A stretch of DNA of 64,000 bases from Alitta virens (GCA_932294295.1 OW028579.1:9236370-9300369), one strand, 5' to 3'. Shown: positions 50,650 to 63,436, counted from the stretch's first letter. Made by a program: numbers and translations. The notes: generated by a model not told the origin, from the sequence alone.

Positions 50650-53600
50650 CCTGTGAGTCTGGCATCTCACTGCTAATTGCACTTCCTACATTTTTGTGTA
50701 CTCTTGATAATTTAACTGTGCCACGTCGTTCCCTGACGCTACTATTGATTATTTCACTTCGGTGTTGCATTGTTGTCGTTTGTTTTCTTGTCAGCATCCT
50801 GGCTCTCTGCAACGGCCTTGACCCCGCTACGCACGAGTGCCCCACGTGGCTATCATAATGCACGCTTCATCCTCTGTCTCTCATTGGCTGTGCTAAGTGT
50901 ACCTAACTTACTACTTCATCGGCGCGGCCTGAGAGTCTGGCATCTCACTGCTAATTGCACTTCCTACATTTTTGTGTACTCTTGATAATTTAACTGTGCC
51001 ACGTCGTTCCCTGACGCTACTATTGATTATTTCACTTCGGTGTTGCATTGTTGTCGTTTGTTTTCTTGTCAGCATCCTGGCTCTCTGCAACGGCCTTGAC
51101 CCCGCTACGCACGAGTGCCCCACGTGGCTATCATAATGCACGCTTCATCCTCTGCCTCTCATTGGCTGTGCTAAGTGGACCTAACTTACTACTTCATCGG
51201 CGCGGCCTGTGAGTCTGGCATCTCACTGCTAAGTGCACTTCCTACATGGCTGTGTACTCTTGATAATTTAACTGTGCCACGTCGTTCCCTGACGCTACTT
51301 TAGACTATTTCACTTCGGTGTTGCATTGTTGTCGTTTGTTTTCTTGTCAGCATCCTGGCTCTCTGCAACGGCCTTGACCCCGCTACGCACGAGTGCCCCA
51401 CGTGGCTATCATAATTCACGCTTCGTCCCCTGCCTCTCATTGGCTGTGCTAAGTGGACCTAACTTACTACATCATCGGCGCGGCCTGTGAGGCTGGCATC
51501 TCACTGCTAATTGCACTTCCTACATTTTTGTGTACTCTTGATAATTTAACTGTGTCACGTCGTTTCCTGACGCTACTATAGAGTATTTCACTTCGGTGTT
51601 GCGTTGTTGTCGTTTGTTTTCTTGTCAGCATCCGGGCTCTCTGCAACGGCCTTGACCCCGCTACGCACGAGTGCCCCACGTGGCTATCATAATGCACGCT
51701 TCATCCTCTGCCACTCATTGGCTGTGCTAAGTTGGCCTAACTTACTACTTCATCGGCGCGGCCTGTGAGTCTGGCATCTCACTGCAAAGTGCACTTCCTA
51801 CATGGCTGTGTACTCTTGATAATTTAACTGTGCCACGTCGTTCCCTGACGCTACTATAGACTATTTCACTTCGGTGTTGCATTGTTGTCGTTTGTTTTCT
51901 TGTCAGCATCCTGGCTCTCTGCAAAGGCCTTGACCCCGCTACGCACGAGTGCCCCATGTGGCTATCATAATGCACGCTTCGTCCTCTGCCTCTCATTGGC
52001 TGTGCTAAGTGTACTCAACTTACTACTTCATCGGCGCGGCCTGTGAGTCTGGCATCTCACTGCTAATTGCACTTCCTACATTTTTGTGTATTCTTGATAA
52101 TTTAACTGTGCCACGTTGTTCCCTGACGCTACTATTGACTATTTCACTTCGGTGTTGCATTGTTGTCGTTTGTTTTCTTGTCAGCATCCTGGCTCTCTGC
52201 AACGGCCTTGACCCCGCTACGCACGAGTGCCCCACGTGGCTATCATAATGCACGCTTCGTCCTCTGCCTCTCATTGGCTGTGCTAAGTGTACTCAACTTA
52301 CTACTTCATCGGCGCGGCCTGTGAGTCTGGCATCTCACTGCTAATTGCACTTCCTACATTTTTGTGTATTCTTGATAATTTAACTGTGCCACGTCGTTCC
52401 CTGACGCTACTATTGACTATTTCACTTCGGTGTTGCATTGTTGTCGTTTGTTTTCTTGTCAGCATCCTGGCTCTCTGCAACGGCCTTGACCCCGCTACGC
52501 ACGAGTGCCCCACGTGGCTATCATAATGCACGCTTCGTCCTCTGCCTCTCATTGGCTGTGCTAAGTGTACCTAACTTACTACTTCATCGGCGTGGCCTGA
52601 GAGTCTGGCATCTCACTGCTAATTGCACTTCCTACATTTTTGTGTACTCTTGATAATTTAACTGTGCCACATCGTTCCCTGACGCTACTATTGATTATTT
52701 CACTTCGGTGTTGCATTGTTGTCGTTTGTTTTCTTGTCAGCATCCTGGCTCTCTGCAACGGCCTTGACCCCGCTACGCACGAGTGCCCCACGTGGCTATC
52801 ATAATGCACGCTTCATCCTCTGCCTCTCATTGGCTGTGCTAAGTGGACCTAACTTACTACATCATCGTCGCGGCCTGTGAGTCAGGCATCTCACTGCTAA
52901 TTGCACTTCCTACATTTTTGTGTACTCTTGATAATTTAACTGTGCCACGTCGTTCCCTGACGCTACTTTAGACTATTTCACTTCGGTGTTGCATTGTTGT
53001 CGTTTGTTTTCTTGTCAGCATCCTGGCTCTCTGCAACGGCCTTGACCCCGCTACGCACGAGTGCCCCACGTGGCTATCATAATGCACGCTTCATCCTCTG
53101 CCTCTCATTGGCTGTGCTAAGTGGACCTAACTTACTACATCATCGGCGCGGCCTGTGAGTCAGGCATCTCACTGCTAATTGCACTTCCTACATTTTTGTG
53201 TACTCTTGATAATTTAACTGTGCCACGTCGTTCCCTGACGCTACTATTGACTATTTCACTTCGGTGTTGCATTGTTGTCGTTTGTTTTCTTGTCAGCATC
53301 CTGGCTCTCTGCAACGGCCTTGACCCCGCTACGCACGAGTGCCGCACGTGGCTATCATAATGCACGCTTCATCCTCTGCCTCTCATTGGCTGTGCTAAGT
53401 GGACCTAACTTACTACATCATCGGCGCGGCCTGTGAGTCTGGCATCTCACTGCTAATTGCACTTCCTACATTTTTGTGTACTCTTGATAATTTAACTGTG
53501 CCACGTCGTTCCCTGACGCTACTATAGAGTATTTCACTTCGGTGTTGCTTTGTTGTCGTTTGTTTTCTTGTCAGCATCCTGGCTCTCTGCAACGGCCTTG

Positions 53601-53985
53601 ACCCCGCTACGCACGAGTGCCCCACGTGGCTATCATAATGCACGCTTCATCCTCTGCCACTCATTGGCTGTGCTAAGTTGGCCTAACTTACTACTTCATC
53701 GGCGCGGCCTGTGAGTCTGGCATCTCACTGCTAAGTGCACTTCCTCCATGGCTGTGTAATCTTGATAATTTAACTGTGCCACGTCGTTCCCTGACGCTAC
53801 TATAGACTATTTCACTTCGGTGTTGCTTTGTTGTCGTTTGTTTTCTTGTCAGCATTCTGGCTCTCTGCAACGGCCTTGACCCCGCTACGCACGAGTGCCC
53901 CACGTGGCTATCATAATGCACGCTTCGTTCTCTGTCTCTCATTGGCTGTGCTAAGTGGACCTAACTTACTACTTCATCGGCGCGG
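50650..53985. repeat. Mixed block including one F-G-H set
   Basis: Twelve full-length monomers. Two B-like units (50650, 50928) are followed by F (51206, marked gctactttagac), G (51484) and H (51762). Then come four monomers with gtgtattc or gattatttc variants, an F-like unit (52874) and less classified units to 53985. Neighbouring monomers at 52040 and 52318 are almost identical, which indicates a recent single-unit duplication. Confidence 0.7.
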
Positions 53986-54819
53986 CCTGTGAGTCTGGCA
54001 TCTCACTGCTAAGTGCACTTCCTACATGGCTGTGTACTCTTGATAATTTAACTGTGCCACGTCGTTCCCTGACGCTACTTTAGACTATTTCACTTCGGTG
54101 TTGCATTGTTGTCGTTTGTTTTCTTGTCAGCATCCTGGCTCTCTGCAACGGCCTTGACCCCGCTACGCACGAGTGCCCCACGTGGCTATCATAATTGACG
54201 CTTCGTCCCCTGCCTCTCATTGGCTGTGCTAAGTGGACCTAACTTACTACATCATCGGCGCGGCCTGTGAGGCTGGCATCTCACTGCTAATTGCACTTCC
54301 TACATTTTTGTGTACTCTTGATAATTTAACTGTGTCACGTCGTTCCCTGACGCTACTATAGAGTATTTCACTTCGGTGTTGCGTTGTTGTCGTTTGTTTT
54401 CTTGTCAGCATCCGGGCTCTCTGCAACGGCCTTGACCCCGCTACGCACGAGTGCCCCACGTGGCTATCATAATGCACGCTTCATCCTCTGCCACTCATTG
54501 GCTGTGCTAAGTTGGCCTAACTTACTACTTCATCGGCGCGGCCTGTGAGTCTGGCATCTCACTGCAAAGTGCACTTCCTACATGGCTGTGTACTCTTGAT
54601 AATTTAACTGTGCCATGTCGTTCCCTGACGCTACTATAGACTATTTCACTTCGGTGTTGCATTGTTGTCGTTTGTTTTCTTGTCAGCATCCTGGCTCTCT
54701 GCAAAGGCCTTGACCCCGCTACGCACGAGTGCCCCACGTGGCTATCATAATGCACGCTTCGTCCTCTGCCTCTCATTGGCTGTGCTAAGTGTACTCAACT
54801 TACTACTTCATCGGCGCGG
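53986..54819. repeat. F-G-H monomer set
   Basis: F (53986, gctactttagac with acatggctg), G (54264) and H (54542) recur in this order at 51206-52039 and 62603-63436. The shift from the 51.2-kb copy is 2,780 bp, exactly ten monomers. Confidence 0.82.
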
Positions 54820-56402
54820 CCTGTGAGTCTGGCATCTCACTGCTAATTGCACTTCCTACATTTTTGTGTACTCTTGATAATTTAACTGTGCCACGTCGTT
54901 CTCTGACGCTACTATTGACTATTTCACTTCGGTGTTGCATTGTTGTCGTTTGTTTTCTTGTCAGCATCCTGGCACTCTGCAATGGCCTTGACCCCGCTAC
55001 GCACGAGTGCCCCACGTGGCTATCATTATGCACGCTTCATCCTCTGCCTCTCATTGGCTGTGCTAAGTGGACCTAACTTACTACATCATTGGCGCGGCCT
55101 GTGAGTCTGGCATCTCACTGCTAATTGCACTTCCTACATTTTTGTGTACTCTTGATAATTTAACTGTGCCACGTCGTTCCCTGACGCTACTATAGAGTAT
55201 TTCACTTCGGTGTTGCTTTGTTGTCGTTTGTTTTCTTGTCAGCATCCTGGCCCTCTACAGCGGCCTTGACCCCGCTACGCACGAGTGCCCCACGTGGCTA
55301 TCATAATGCACGCTTCGTCCTCTGCCTCTCATTGGCTGTGCTAAGTGTACCTAACTTACTACTTCATCGGCGCGGCCTGTGAGTCTGGCATCTCACTGCT
55401 AATTGCACTTCCTACATTTTTGTGTACTCTTGATAATTTAACTGTGCCACGTCTTTCCAATAGGCTATTATAGAGTATTTCACTTCGGTGTTACGTTGTT
55501 GTCGTTAGTTTTCTTGTCAGCATGCTGGCCCTCTACAGCGGCCTTGACCCCGCTACGCACGAGTGCCCCACGTGGCTATCATAATGCACGCTTCGTCCTC
55601 TGCCTCTCATTGGCTGTGCTAAGTGTACCTAACTTAATAATTCATCGGCGCGGCCTGTGAGTCTGGCATCTCACTGCTAATTGCACTTCCTACATTTTTG
55701 TGTACTCTTGATAATTTAACTGTGCCACGTCGTTCCCTGACGCTACTATTGACTATTTCACTTCGGTGTTGCATTGTTGTCGTTTGTTTTCTTGTCAGCA
55801 TCCTGGCTCTCTGCAACGGCCTTGACCCCGCTACGCGCGAGTGCCCCACGTGGCTATCATAATGCACGCTTCGTTCTCTGTCTCTCATTGGCTGTGCTAA
55901 GTGGACCTAACTTACTACTTCATCGGCGCGGCCTGTGAGTCTGGCATCTCACTGCTAAGTGCACTTCCTACATGGCTGTGTACTCTTGATAATTTAACTG
56001 TGCCACGTCTTTCCAATAGGCTATTATAGAGTATTTCACTTCGGTGTTGCGTTGTTGTCATTAGTTTTCTTGTCAGCATGCTGGCCCTCTACAGCGGCCT
56101 TGACCCCGCTACGCACGAGTGCCCCACGTGGCTATCATAATGCACGCTTCGTCCTCTGCCTCTCATTGGCTCTGCTAAGTGGACCTAACTTACTACTTCA
56201 TCGGCGCGGCCTGTGAGTCTGGCATCTCACTGCTGAGTGCACTTCCTACATTTTTGTGCACTCTTGATAATTTAACTGTGCCACGTTGTTCCCTGACGCT
56301 ACTATAGACTATTTCACTTCGGTGTTGCGTTGTTGTCGTTTGTTTTCTTGTCAGCATCCTGGCTCTCTGCAACGGCCTTGACCCCGCTACGCACGAGTGC
56401 CC

Positions 56403-56408
56403 CACGTG
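56403..56408. promoter_or_regulatory. E-box (CACGTG) in representative monomer
   Basis: The palindrome CACGTG, in the context ccccacgtggc, is present in nearly every 278-bp monomer. It is the core bound by basic helix-loop-helix-zipper factors such as USF and MYC/MAX in animals. It is lost in a few units, for example catgtg at about 51957 and 58351 and cacgtt at 59461. Binding is inferred, not shown. Confidence 0.4.
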
Positions 56409-56439
56409 GCTATCATAATGCACGCTTCGTCCTCTGCCT

Positions 56440-56449
56440 CTCATTGGCT
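56440..56449 (-). promoter_or_regulatory. CCAAT box in representative monomer
   Basis: On the minus strand the sequence agccaatgag fits the NF-Y consensus RRCCAATSRS at all positions. It sits 32 bp from the CACGTG site and is present in almost every monomer. Whether it is bound is unknown. Confidence 0.4.
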
Positions 56450-56487
56450 GTGCTAAGTGTACCTAACTTACTACTTCATCGGCGCGG

Positions 56488-56765
56488 CCTGAGAGTCTGG
56501 CATCTCACTGCTAATTGCACTTCCTACATTTTTGTGTACTCTTGATAATTTAACTGTGCCACGTCGTTCCCTGACGCTACTATTGACTATTTCACTTCGG
56601 TGTTGCATTGTTGTCGTTTGTTTTCTTGTCAGCATCCTGGCTCTCTGCAACGGCCTTGACCCCGCTACGCACGAGTGCCCCACGTGGCTATCATAATGCA
56701 CGCTTCGTTCTCTGTCTCTCATTGGCTGTGCTAAGTGGACCTAACTTACTACTTCATCGGCGCGG
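56488..56765. repeat. Representative type B monomer
   Basis: Type B starts cctgagagtctgg instead of cctgtgagt. It carries gctaattgc, acatttttg, cacgtcgttccc, ctattgac and gttgcattg, and links out with gttctctgtctctc and gtggacct in the trimers. The change from gtgagt to gagagt removes the donor-like motif of the other types. Confidence 0.85.
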
Positions 56766-57043
56766 CCTGTGAGTCTGGCATCTCACTGCTAAGTGCACTT
56801 CCTACATGGCTGTGTACTCTTGATAATTTAACTGTGCCACGTCTTTCCAATAGGCTATTATAGAGTATTTCACTTCGGTGTTGCGTTGTTGTCATTAGTT
56901 TTCTTGTCAGCATGCTGGCCCTCTACAGCGGCCTTGACCCCGCTACGCACGAGTGCCCCACGTGGCTATCATAATGCACGCTTCGTCCTCTGCCTCTCAT
57001 TGGCTGTGCTAAGTGGACCTAACTTACTACTTCATCGGCGCGG
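56766..57043. repeat. Representative type C monomer
   Basis: Type C has gctaagtgc, acatggctg, a clustered replacement ctttccaataggctattatagag in the middle, tcattag, and catgctggccctctacagcgg. It is the most divergent of the three trimer members. It shares its middle and right blocks with type D but its left block (acatggctg) with F and H. Confidence 0.85.
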
Positions 57044-59544
57044 CCTGTGAGTCTGGCATCTCACTGCTGAGTGCACTTCCTACATTTTTGTGTATTCTTG
57101 ATAATTTAACTGTGCCACGTTGTTCCCTGACGCTACTATAGACTATTTCACTTCGGTGTTGCGTTGTTGTCGTTTGTTTTCTTGTCAGCATCCTGGCTCT
57201 CTGCAACGGCCTTGACCCCGCTACGCACGAGTGCCCCACGTGGCTATCATAATGCACGCTTCGTCCTCTGCCTCTCATTGGCTGTGCTAAGTGTACCTAA
57301 CTTACTACTTCATCGGCGCGGCCTGAGAGTCTGGCATCTCACTGCTAATTGCACTTCCTACATTTTTGTGTACTCTTGATAATTTAACTGTGCCACGTCG
57401 TTCCCTGACGCTACTATTGACTATTTCACTTCGGTGTTGCATTGTTGTCGTTTGTTTTCTTGTCAGCATCCTGGCTCTCTGCAACGGCCTTGACCCCGCT
57501 ACGCACGAGTGCCCCACGTGGCTATCATAATGCACGCTTCGTTCTCTGTCTCTCATTGGCTGTGCTAAGTGGACCTAACTTACTACTTCATCGGCGCGGC
57601 CTGTGAGTCTGGCATCTCACTGCTAAGTGCACTTCCTACATGGCTGTGTACTCTTGATAATTTAACTGTGCCACGTCTTTCCAATAGGCTATTATAGAGT
57701 ATTTCACTTCGGTGTTGCGTTGTTGTCATTAGTTTTCTTGTCAGCATGCTGGCCCTCTACAGCGGCCTTGACCCCGCTACGCACGAGTGCCCCACGTGGC
57801 TATCATAATGCACGCTTCGTCCTCTGCCTCTCATTGGCTGTGCTAAGTGGACCTAACTTACTACTTCATCGGCGCGGCCTGTGAGTCTGGCATCTCACTG
57901 CTGAGTGCACTTCCTACATTTTTGTGTACTCTTGATAATTTAACTGTGCCACGTTGTTCCCTGACGCTACTATAGACTATTTCACTTCGGTGTTGCGTTG
58001 TTGTCGTTTGTTTTCTTGTCAGCATCCTGGCTCTCTGCAACGGCCTTGACCCCGCTACGCACGAGTGCCCCACGTGGCTATCATAATGCACGCTTCGTCC
58101 TCTGCCTCTCATTGGCTGTGCTAAGTGTACCTAACTTACTACTTCATCGGCGCGGCCTGAGAGTCTGGCATCTCACTGCTAATTGCACTTCCTACATTTT
58201 TGTGTACTCTTGATAATTTAACTGTGCCACGTCGTTCCCTGACGCTACTATTGACTATTTCACTTCGGTGTTGCATTGTTGTCGTTTGTTTTCTTGTCAG
58301 CATCCTGGCTCTCTGCAACGGCCTTGACCCCGCTACGCACGAGTGCCCCATGTGGCTATCATAATGCACGCTTCGTTCTCTGTCTCTCATTGGCTGTGCT
58401 AAGTGGACCTAACTTACTACTTCATCGGCGCGGCCTGTGAGTCTGGCATCTCACTGCTAAGTGCACTTCCTACATGGCTGTGTACTCTTGATAATTTAAC
58501 TGTGCCACGTCTTTCCAATAGGCTATTATAGAGTATTTCACTTCGGTGTTGCGTTGTTGTCATTAGTTTTCTTGTCAGCATGCTGGCCCTCTACAGCGGC
58601 CTTGACCCCGCTACGCACGAGTGCCCCACGTGGCTATCATAATGCACGCTTCGTCCTCTGCCTCTCATTGGCTGTGCTAAGTGGACCTAACTTACTACTT
58701 CATCGGCGCGGCCTGTGAGTCTGGCATCTCACTGCTGAGTGCACTTCCTACATTTTTGTGTATTCTTGATAATTTAACTGTGCCACGTTGTTCCCTGACG
58801 CTACTATAGACTATTTCACTTCGGTGTTGCGTTGTTGTCGTTTGTTTTCTTGTCAGCATCCTGGCTCTCTGCAACGGCCTTGACCCCGCTACGCACGAGT
58901 GCCCCACGTGGCTATCATAATGCACGCTTCGTCCTCTGCCTCTCATTGGCTGTGCTAAGTGTACCTAACTTACTACTTCATCGGCGCGGCCTGAGAGTCT
59001 GGCATCTCACTGCTAATTGCACTTCCTACATTTTTGTGTACTCTTGATAATTTAACTGTGCCACGTCGTTCCCTGACGCTACTATTGACTATTTCACTTC
59101 GGTGTTGCATTGTTGTCGTTTGTTTTCTTGTCAGCATCCTGGCTCTCTGCAACGGCCTTGACCCCGCTACGCACGAGTGCCCCACGTGGCTATCATAAGC
59201 ACGCTTCGTTCTCTGTCTCTCATTGGCTGTGCTAAGTGGACCTAACTTACTACTTCATCGGCGCGGCCTGTGAGTCTGGCATCTCACTGCTAAGTGCACT
59301 TCCTACATGGCTGTGTACTCTTGATAATTTAACTGTGCCACGTCTTTCCAATAGGCTATTATAGAGTATTTCACTTCGGTGTTGCGTTGTTGTCATTAGT
59401 TTTCTTGTCAGCATGCTGGCCCTCTACAGCGGCCTTGACCCCGCTACGCACGAGTGCCCCACGTTTCTATCATAATGCACGCTTCGTCCTCTGCCTCTCA
59501 TTGGCTGTGCTAAGTGGACCTAACTTACTACTTCATCGGCGCGG

Positions 59545-59822
59545 CCTGTGAGTCTGGCATCTCACTGCTGAGTGCACTTCCTACATTTTTGTGTACTCTT
59601 GATAATTTAACTGTGCCACGTCTTTCCAATAGGCTATTATAGAGTATTTCACTTCGGTGTTACGTTGTTGTCGTTAGTTTTCTTGTCAGCATGCTGGCCC
59701 TCTACAGCGGCCTTGACCCCGCTACGCACGAGTGCCCCACGTGGCTATCATAATGCACGCTTCGTCCTCTGCCTCTCATTGGCTGTGCTAAGTGTACCTA
59801 ACTTAATAATTCATCGGCGCGG
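59545..59822. repeat. Chimeric A/D monomer
   Basis: The first part reads ctgctgagtgc and acatttttg as in type A. From ctttccaataggc onward it reads as type D (gttacgttg, tcgttag, catgctggccctctac, and the acttaataattc link). It stands where a D monomer is expected before E at 59823. The crossover lies between about 59573 and 59620. Confidence 0.82.
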
Positions 59823-60100
59823 CCTGTGAGTCTGGCATCTCACTGCTAATTGCACTTCCTACATTTTTGTGTACTCTTGATAATTTAACTGTGCCACGTC
59901 GTTCCCTGACGCTACTATTGACTATTTCACTTCGGTGTTGCATTGTTGTCGTTTGTTTTCTTGTCAGCATCCTGGCTCTCTGCAACGGCCTTGACCCCGC
60001 TACGCGCGAGTGCCCCACGTGGCTATCATAATGCACGCTTCGTTCTCTGTCTCTCATTGGCTGTGCTAAGTGGACCTAACTTACTACTTCATCGGCGCGG
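59823..60100. repeat. E monomer opening the second trimer run
   Basis: Marked by ctacgcgcgagtg and gttctctgtctctc, as in the other E monomers. It directly precedes the C monomer at 60101. Confidence 0.8.
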
Positions 60101-62602
60101 CCTGTGAGTCTGGCATCTCACTGCTAAGTGCACTTCCTACATGGCTGTGTACTCTTGATAATTTAACTGTGCCACGTCTTTCCAATAGGCTATTATAGAG
60201 TATTTCACTTCGGTGTTGCGTTGTTGTCATTAGTTTTCTTGTCAGCATGCTGGCCCTCTACAGCGGCCTTGACCCCGCTACGCACGAGTGCCCCACGTGG
60301 CTATCATAATGCACGCTTCGTCCTCTGCCTCTCATTGGCTGTGCTAAGTGGACCTAACTTACTACTTCATCGGCGCGGCCTGTGAGTCTGGCATCTCACT
60401 GCTGAGTGCACTTCCTACATTTTTGTGTACTCTTGATAATTTAACTGTGCCACGTTGTTCCCTGACGCTACTATAGACTATTTCACTTCGGTGTTGCGTT
60501 GTTGTCGTTTGTTTTCTTGTCAGCATCCTGGCTCTCTGCAACGGCCTTGACCCCGCTACGCACGAGTGCCCCACGTGGCTATCATAATGCACGCTTCGTC
60601 CTCTGCCTCTCATTGGCTGTGCTAAGTGTACCTAACTTACTACTTCATCGGCGCGGCCTGAGAGTCTGGCATCTCACTGCTAATTGCACTTCCTACATTT
60701 TTGTGTACTCTTGATAATTTAACTGTGCCACGTCGTTCCCTGACGCTACTATTGACTATTTCACTTCGGTGTTGCATTGTTGTCGTTTGTTTTCTTGTCA
60801 GCATCCTGGCTCTCTGCAACGGCCTTGACCCCGCTACGCACGAGTGCCCCACGTGGCTATCATAATGCACGCTTCGTTCTCTGTCTCTCATTGGCTGTGC
60901 TAAGTGGACCTAACTTACTACTTCATCGGCGCGGCCTGTGAGTCTGGCATCTCACTGCTAAGTGCACTTCCTACATGGCTGTGTACTCTTGATAATTTAA
61001 CTGTGCCACGTCTTTCCAATAGGCTATTATAGAGTATTTCACTTCGGTGTTGCGTTGTTGTCATTAGTTTTCTTGTCAGCATGCTGGCCCTCTACAGCGG
61101 CCTTGACCCCGCTACGCACGAGTGCCCCACGTGGCTATCATAATGCACGCTTCGTCCTCTGCCTCTCATTGGCTGTGCTAAGTGGACCTAACTTACTACT
61201 TCATCGGCGCGGCCTGTGAGTCTGGCATCTCACTGCTGAGTGCACTTCCTACATTTTTGTGTACTCTTGATAATTTAACTGTGCCACGTTGTTCCCTGAC
61301 GCTACTATAGACTATTTCACTTCGGTGTTGCGTTGTTGTCGTTTGTTTTCTTGTCAGCATCCTGGCTCTCTGCAACGGCCTTGACCCCGCTACGCACGAG
61401 TGCCCCACGTGGCTATCATAATGCACGCTTCGTCCTCTGCCTCTCATTGGCTGTGCTAAGTGTACCTAACTTACTACTTCATCGGCGCGGCCTGAGAGTC
61501 TGGCATCTCACTGCTAATTGCACTTTCTACATTTTTGTGTACTCTTGATAATTTAACTGTGCCACGTCGTTCCCTGACGCTACTATTGACTATTTCACTT
61601 CGGTGTTGCATTGTTGTCGTTTGTTTTCTTGTCAGCATCCTGGCTCTCTGCAACGGCCTTGACCCCGCTACGCACGAGTGCCCCACGTGGCTATCATAAT
61701 GCACGCTTCGTTCTCTGTCTCTCATTGGCTGTGCTAAGTGGACCTAACTTACTACTTCATCGGCGCGGCCTGTGAGTCTGGCATCTCACTGCTAAGTGCA
61801 CTTCCTACATGGCTGTGTACTCTTGATAATTTAACTGTGCCACGTCTTTCCAATAGGCTATTATAGAGTATTTCACTTCGGTGTTGCGTTGTTGTCATTA
61901 GTTTTCTTGTCAGCATGCTGGCCCTCTACAGCGGCCTTGACCCCGCTACGCACGAGTGCCCCACGTGGCTATCATAATGCACGCTTCGTCCTCTGCCTCT
62001 CATTGGCTGTGCTAAGTGGACCTAACTTACTACTTCATCGGCGCGGCCTGTGAGTCTGGCATCTCACTGCTGAGTGCACTTCCTACATTTTTGTGTACTC
62101 TTGATAATTTAACTGTGCCACGTTGTTCCCTGACGCTACTATAGACTATTTCACTTCGGTGTTGCGTTGTTGTCGTTTGTTTTCTTGTCAGCATCCTGGC
62201 TCTCTGCAACGGCCTTGACCCCGCTACGCACGAGTGCCCCACGTGGCTATCATAATGCACGCTTCGTCCTCTGCCTCTCATTGGCTGTGCTAAGTGTACC
62301 TAACTTACTACTTCATCGGCGCGGCCTGAGAGTCTGGCATCTCACTGCTAATTGCACTTCCTACATTTTTGTGTACTCTTGATAATTTAACTGTGCCACG
62401 TCGTTCCCTGACGCTACTATTGATTATTTCACTTCGGTGTTGCATTGTTGTCGTTTGTTTTCTTGTCAGCATCCTGGCTCTCTGCAACGGCCTTGACCCC
62501 GCTACGCACGAGTGCCCCACGTGGCTATCATAATGCACGCTTCATCCTCTGCCTCTCATTGGCTGTGCTAAGTGGACCTAACTTACTACTTCATCGGCGC
62601 GG
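60101..62602. repeat. 834-bp trimeric higher-order repeat (C-A-B), three copies
   Basis: C starts at 60101, 60935 and 61769; A at 60379, 61213 and 62047; B at 60657, 61491 and 62325. Spacing is exactly 834 bp. The last B has gattatttc and leads into F. The run mirrors the order of the 55.9-59.5-kb block. Confidence 0.92.
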
Positions 62603-63436
62603 CCTGTGAGTCTGGCATCTCACTGCTAAGTGCACTTCCTACATGGCTGTGTACTCTTGATAATTTAACTGTGCCACGTCGTTCCCTGACGCTACTTTAG
62701 ACTATTTCACTTCGGTGTTGCATTGTTGTCGTTTGTTTTCTTGTCAGCATCCTGGCTCTCTGCAACGGCCTTGACCCCGCTACGCACGAGTGCCCCACGT
62801 GGCTATCATAATTCACGCTTCGTCCCCTGCCTCTCATTGGCTGTGCTAAGTGGACCTAACTTACTACATCATCGGCGCGGCCTGTGAGGCTGGCATCTCA
62901 CTGCTAATTGCACTTCCTACATTTTTGTGTACTCTTGATAATTTAACTGTGTCACGTCGTTCCCTGACGCTACTATAGAGTATTTCACTTCGGTGTTGCG
63001 TTGTTGTCGTTTGTTTTCTTGTCAGCATCCGGGCTCTCTGCAACGGCCTTGACCCCGCTACACACGAGTGCCCCACGTGGCTATCATAATGCACGCTTCA
63101 TCCTCTGCCACTCATTGGCTGTGCTAAGTTGGCCTAACTTACTACTTCATCGGCGCGGCCTGTGAGTCTGGCATCTCACTGCAAAGTGCACTTCCTACAT
63201 GGCTGTGTACTCTTGATAATTTAACTGTGCCACGTCGTTCCCTGACGCTACTATAGACTATTTCACTTCGGTGTTGCATTGTTGTCGTTTGTTTTCTTGT
63301 CAGCATCCTGGCTCTCTGCAAAGGCCTTGACCCCGCTACGCACGAGTGCCCCACGTGGCTATCATAATGCACGCTTCGTCCTCTGCCTCTCATTGGCTGT
63401 GCTAAGTGTACTCAACTTACTACTTCATCGGCGCGG
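62603..63436. repeat. F-G-H monomer set
   Basis: F at 62603 (acatggctg, gctactttagac), G at 62881 (tgtgaggctgg, catccgggctc) and H at 63159 (ctgcaaagtgc, gcaaaggcc). The G monomer has a cacacgag variant near 63061. It closes the second trimer run as in the earlier sets. Confidence 0.82.

Larger units (their letters stand above)
56210..56487. repeat. Representative type A monomer
   Basis: Type A is recognised by ctgctgagtgcac, acatttttg, cacgttgttccc, ctactatagac and gttgcgttg. Hand count gives 139 G or C and 15 CpG in 278 bp. It starts cctgtgagt and links to the next unit with gtgtacct. Confidence 0.85.
55932..59544. repeat. 834-bp trimeric higher-order repeat (C-A-B), 13 monomers
   Basis: C monomers start at 55932, 56766, 57600, 58434 and 59267; A monomers at 56210, 57044, 57878 and 58712; B monomers at 56488, 57322, 58156 and 58990. 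Period is 834 bp, three times 278. Copies of one type are almost identical to each other, whereas A, B and C differ at many fixed positions. The only length change seen is a 1-bp deletion in the last B (cataagcac, about 59199). In the last C the CACGTG site is changed to cacgtttc (59461). Confidence 0.93.

Noticed and set aside
56374..56412. Minus-strand near matches to pol III internal promoter boxes (tagccacgtgg as A box, gggtcaaggcc as B box)
   Set aside because: The A-like box has one mismatch and the B-like box at least two. They are only 17 bp apart, shorter than usual in tRNA genes and SINEs, and no tRNA cloverleaf can be drawn around them.
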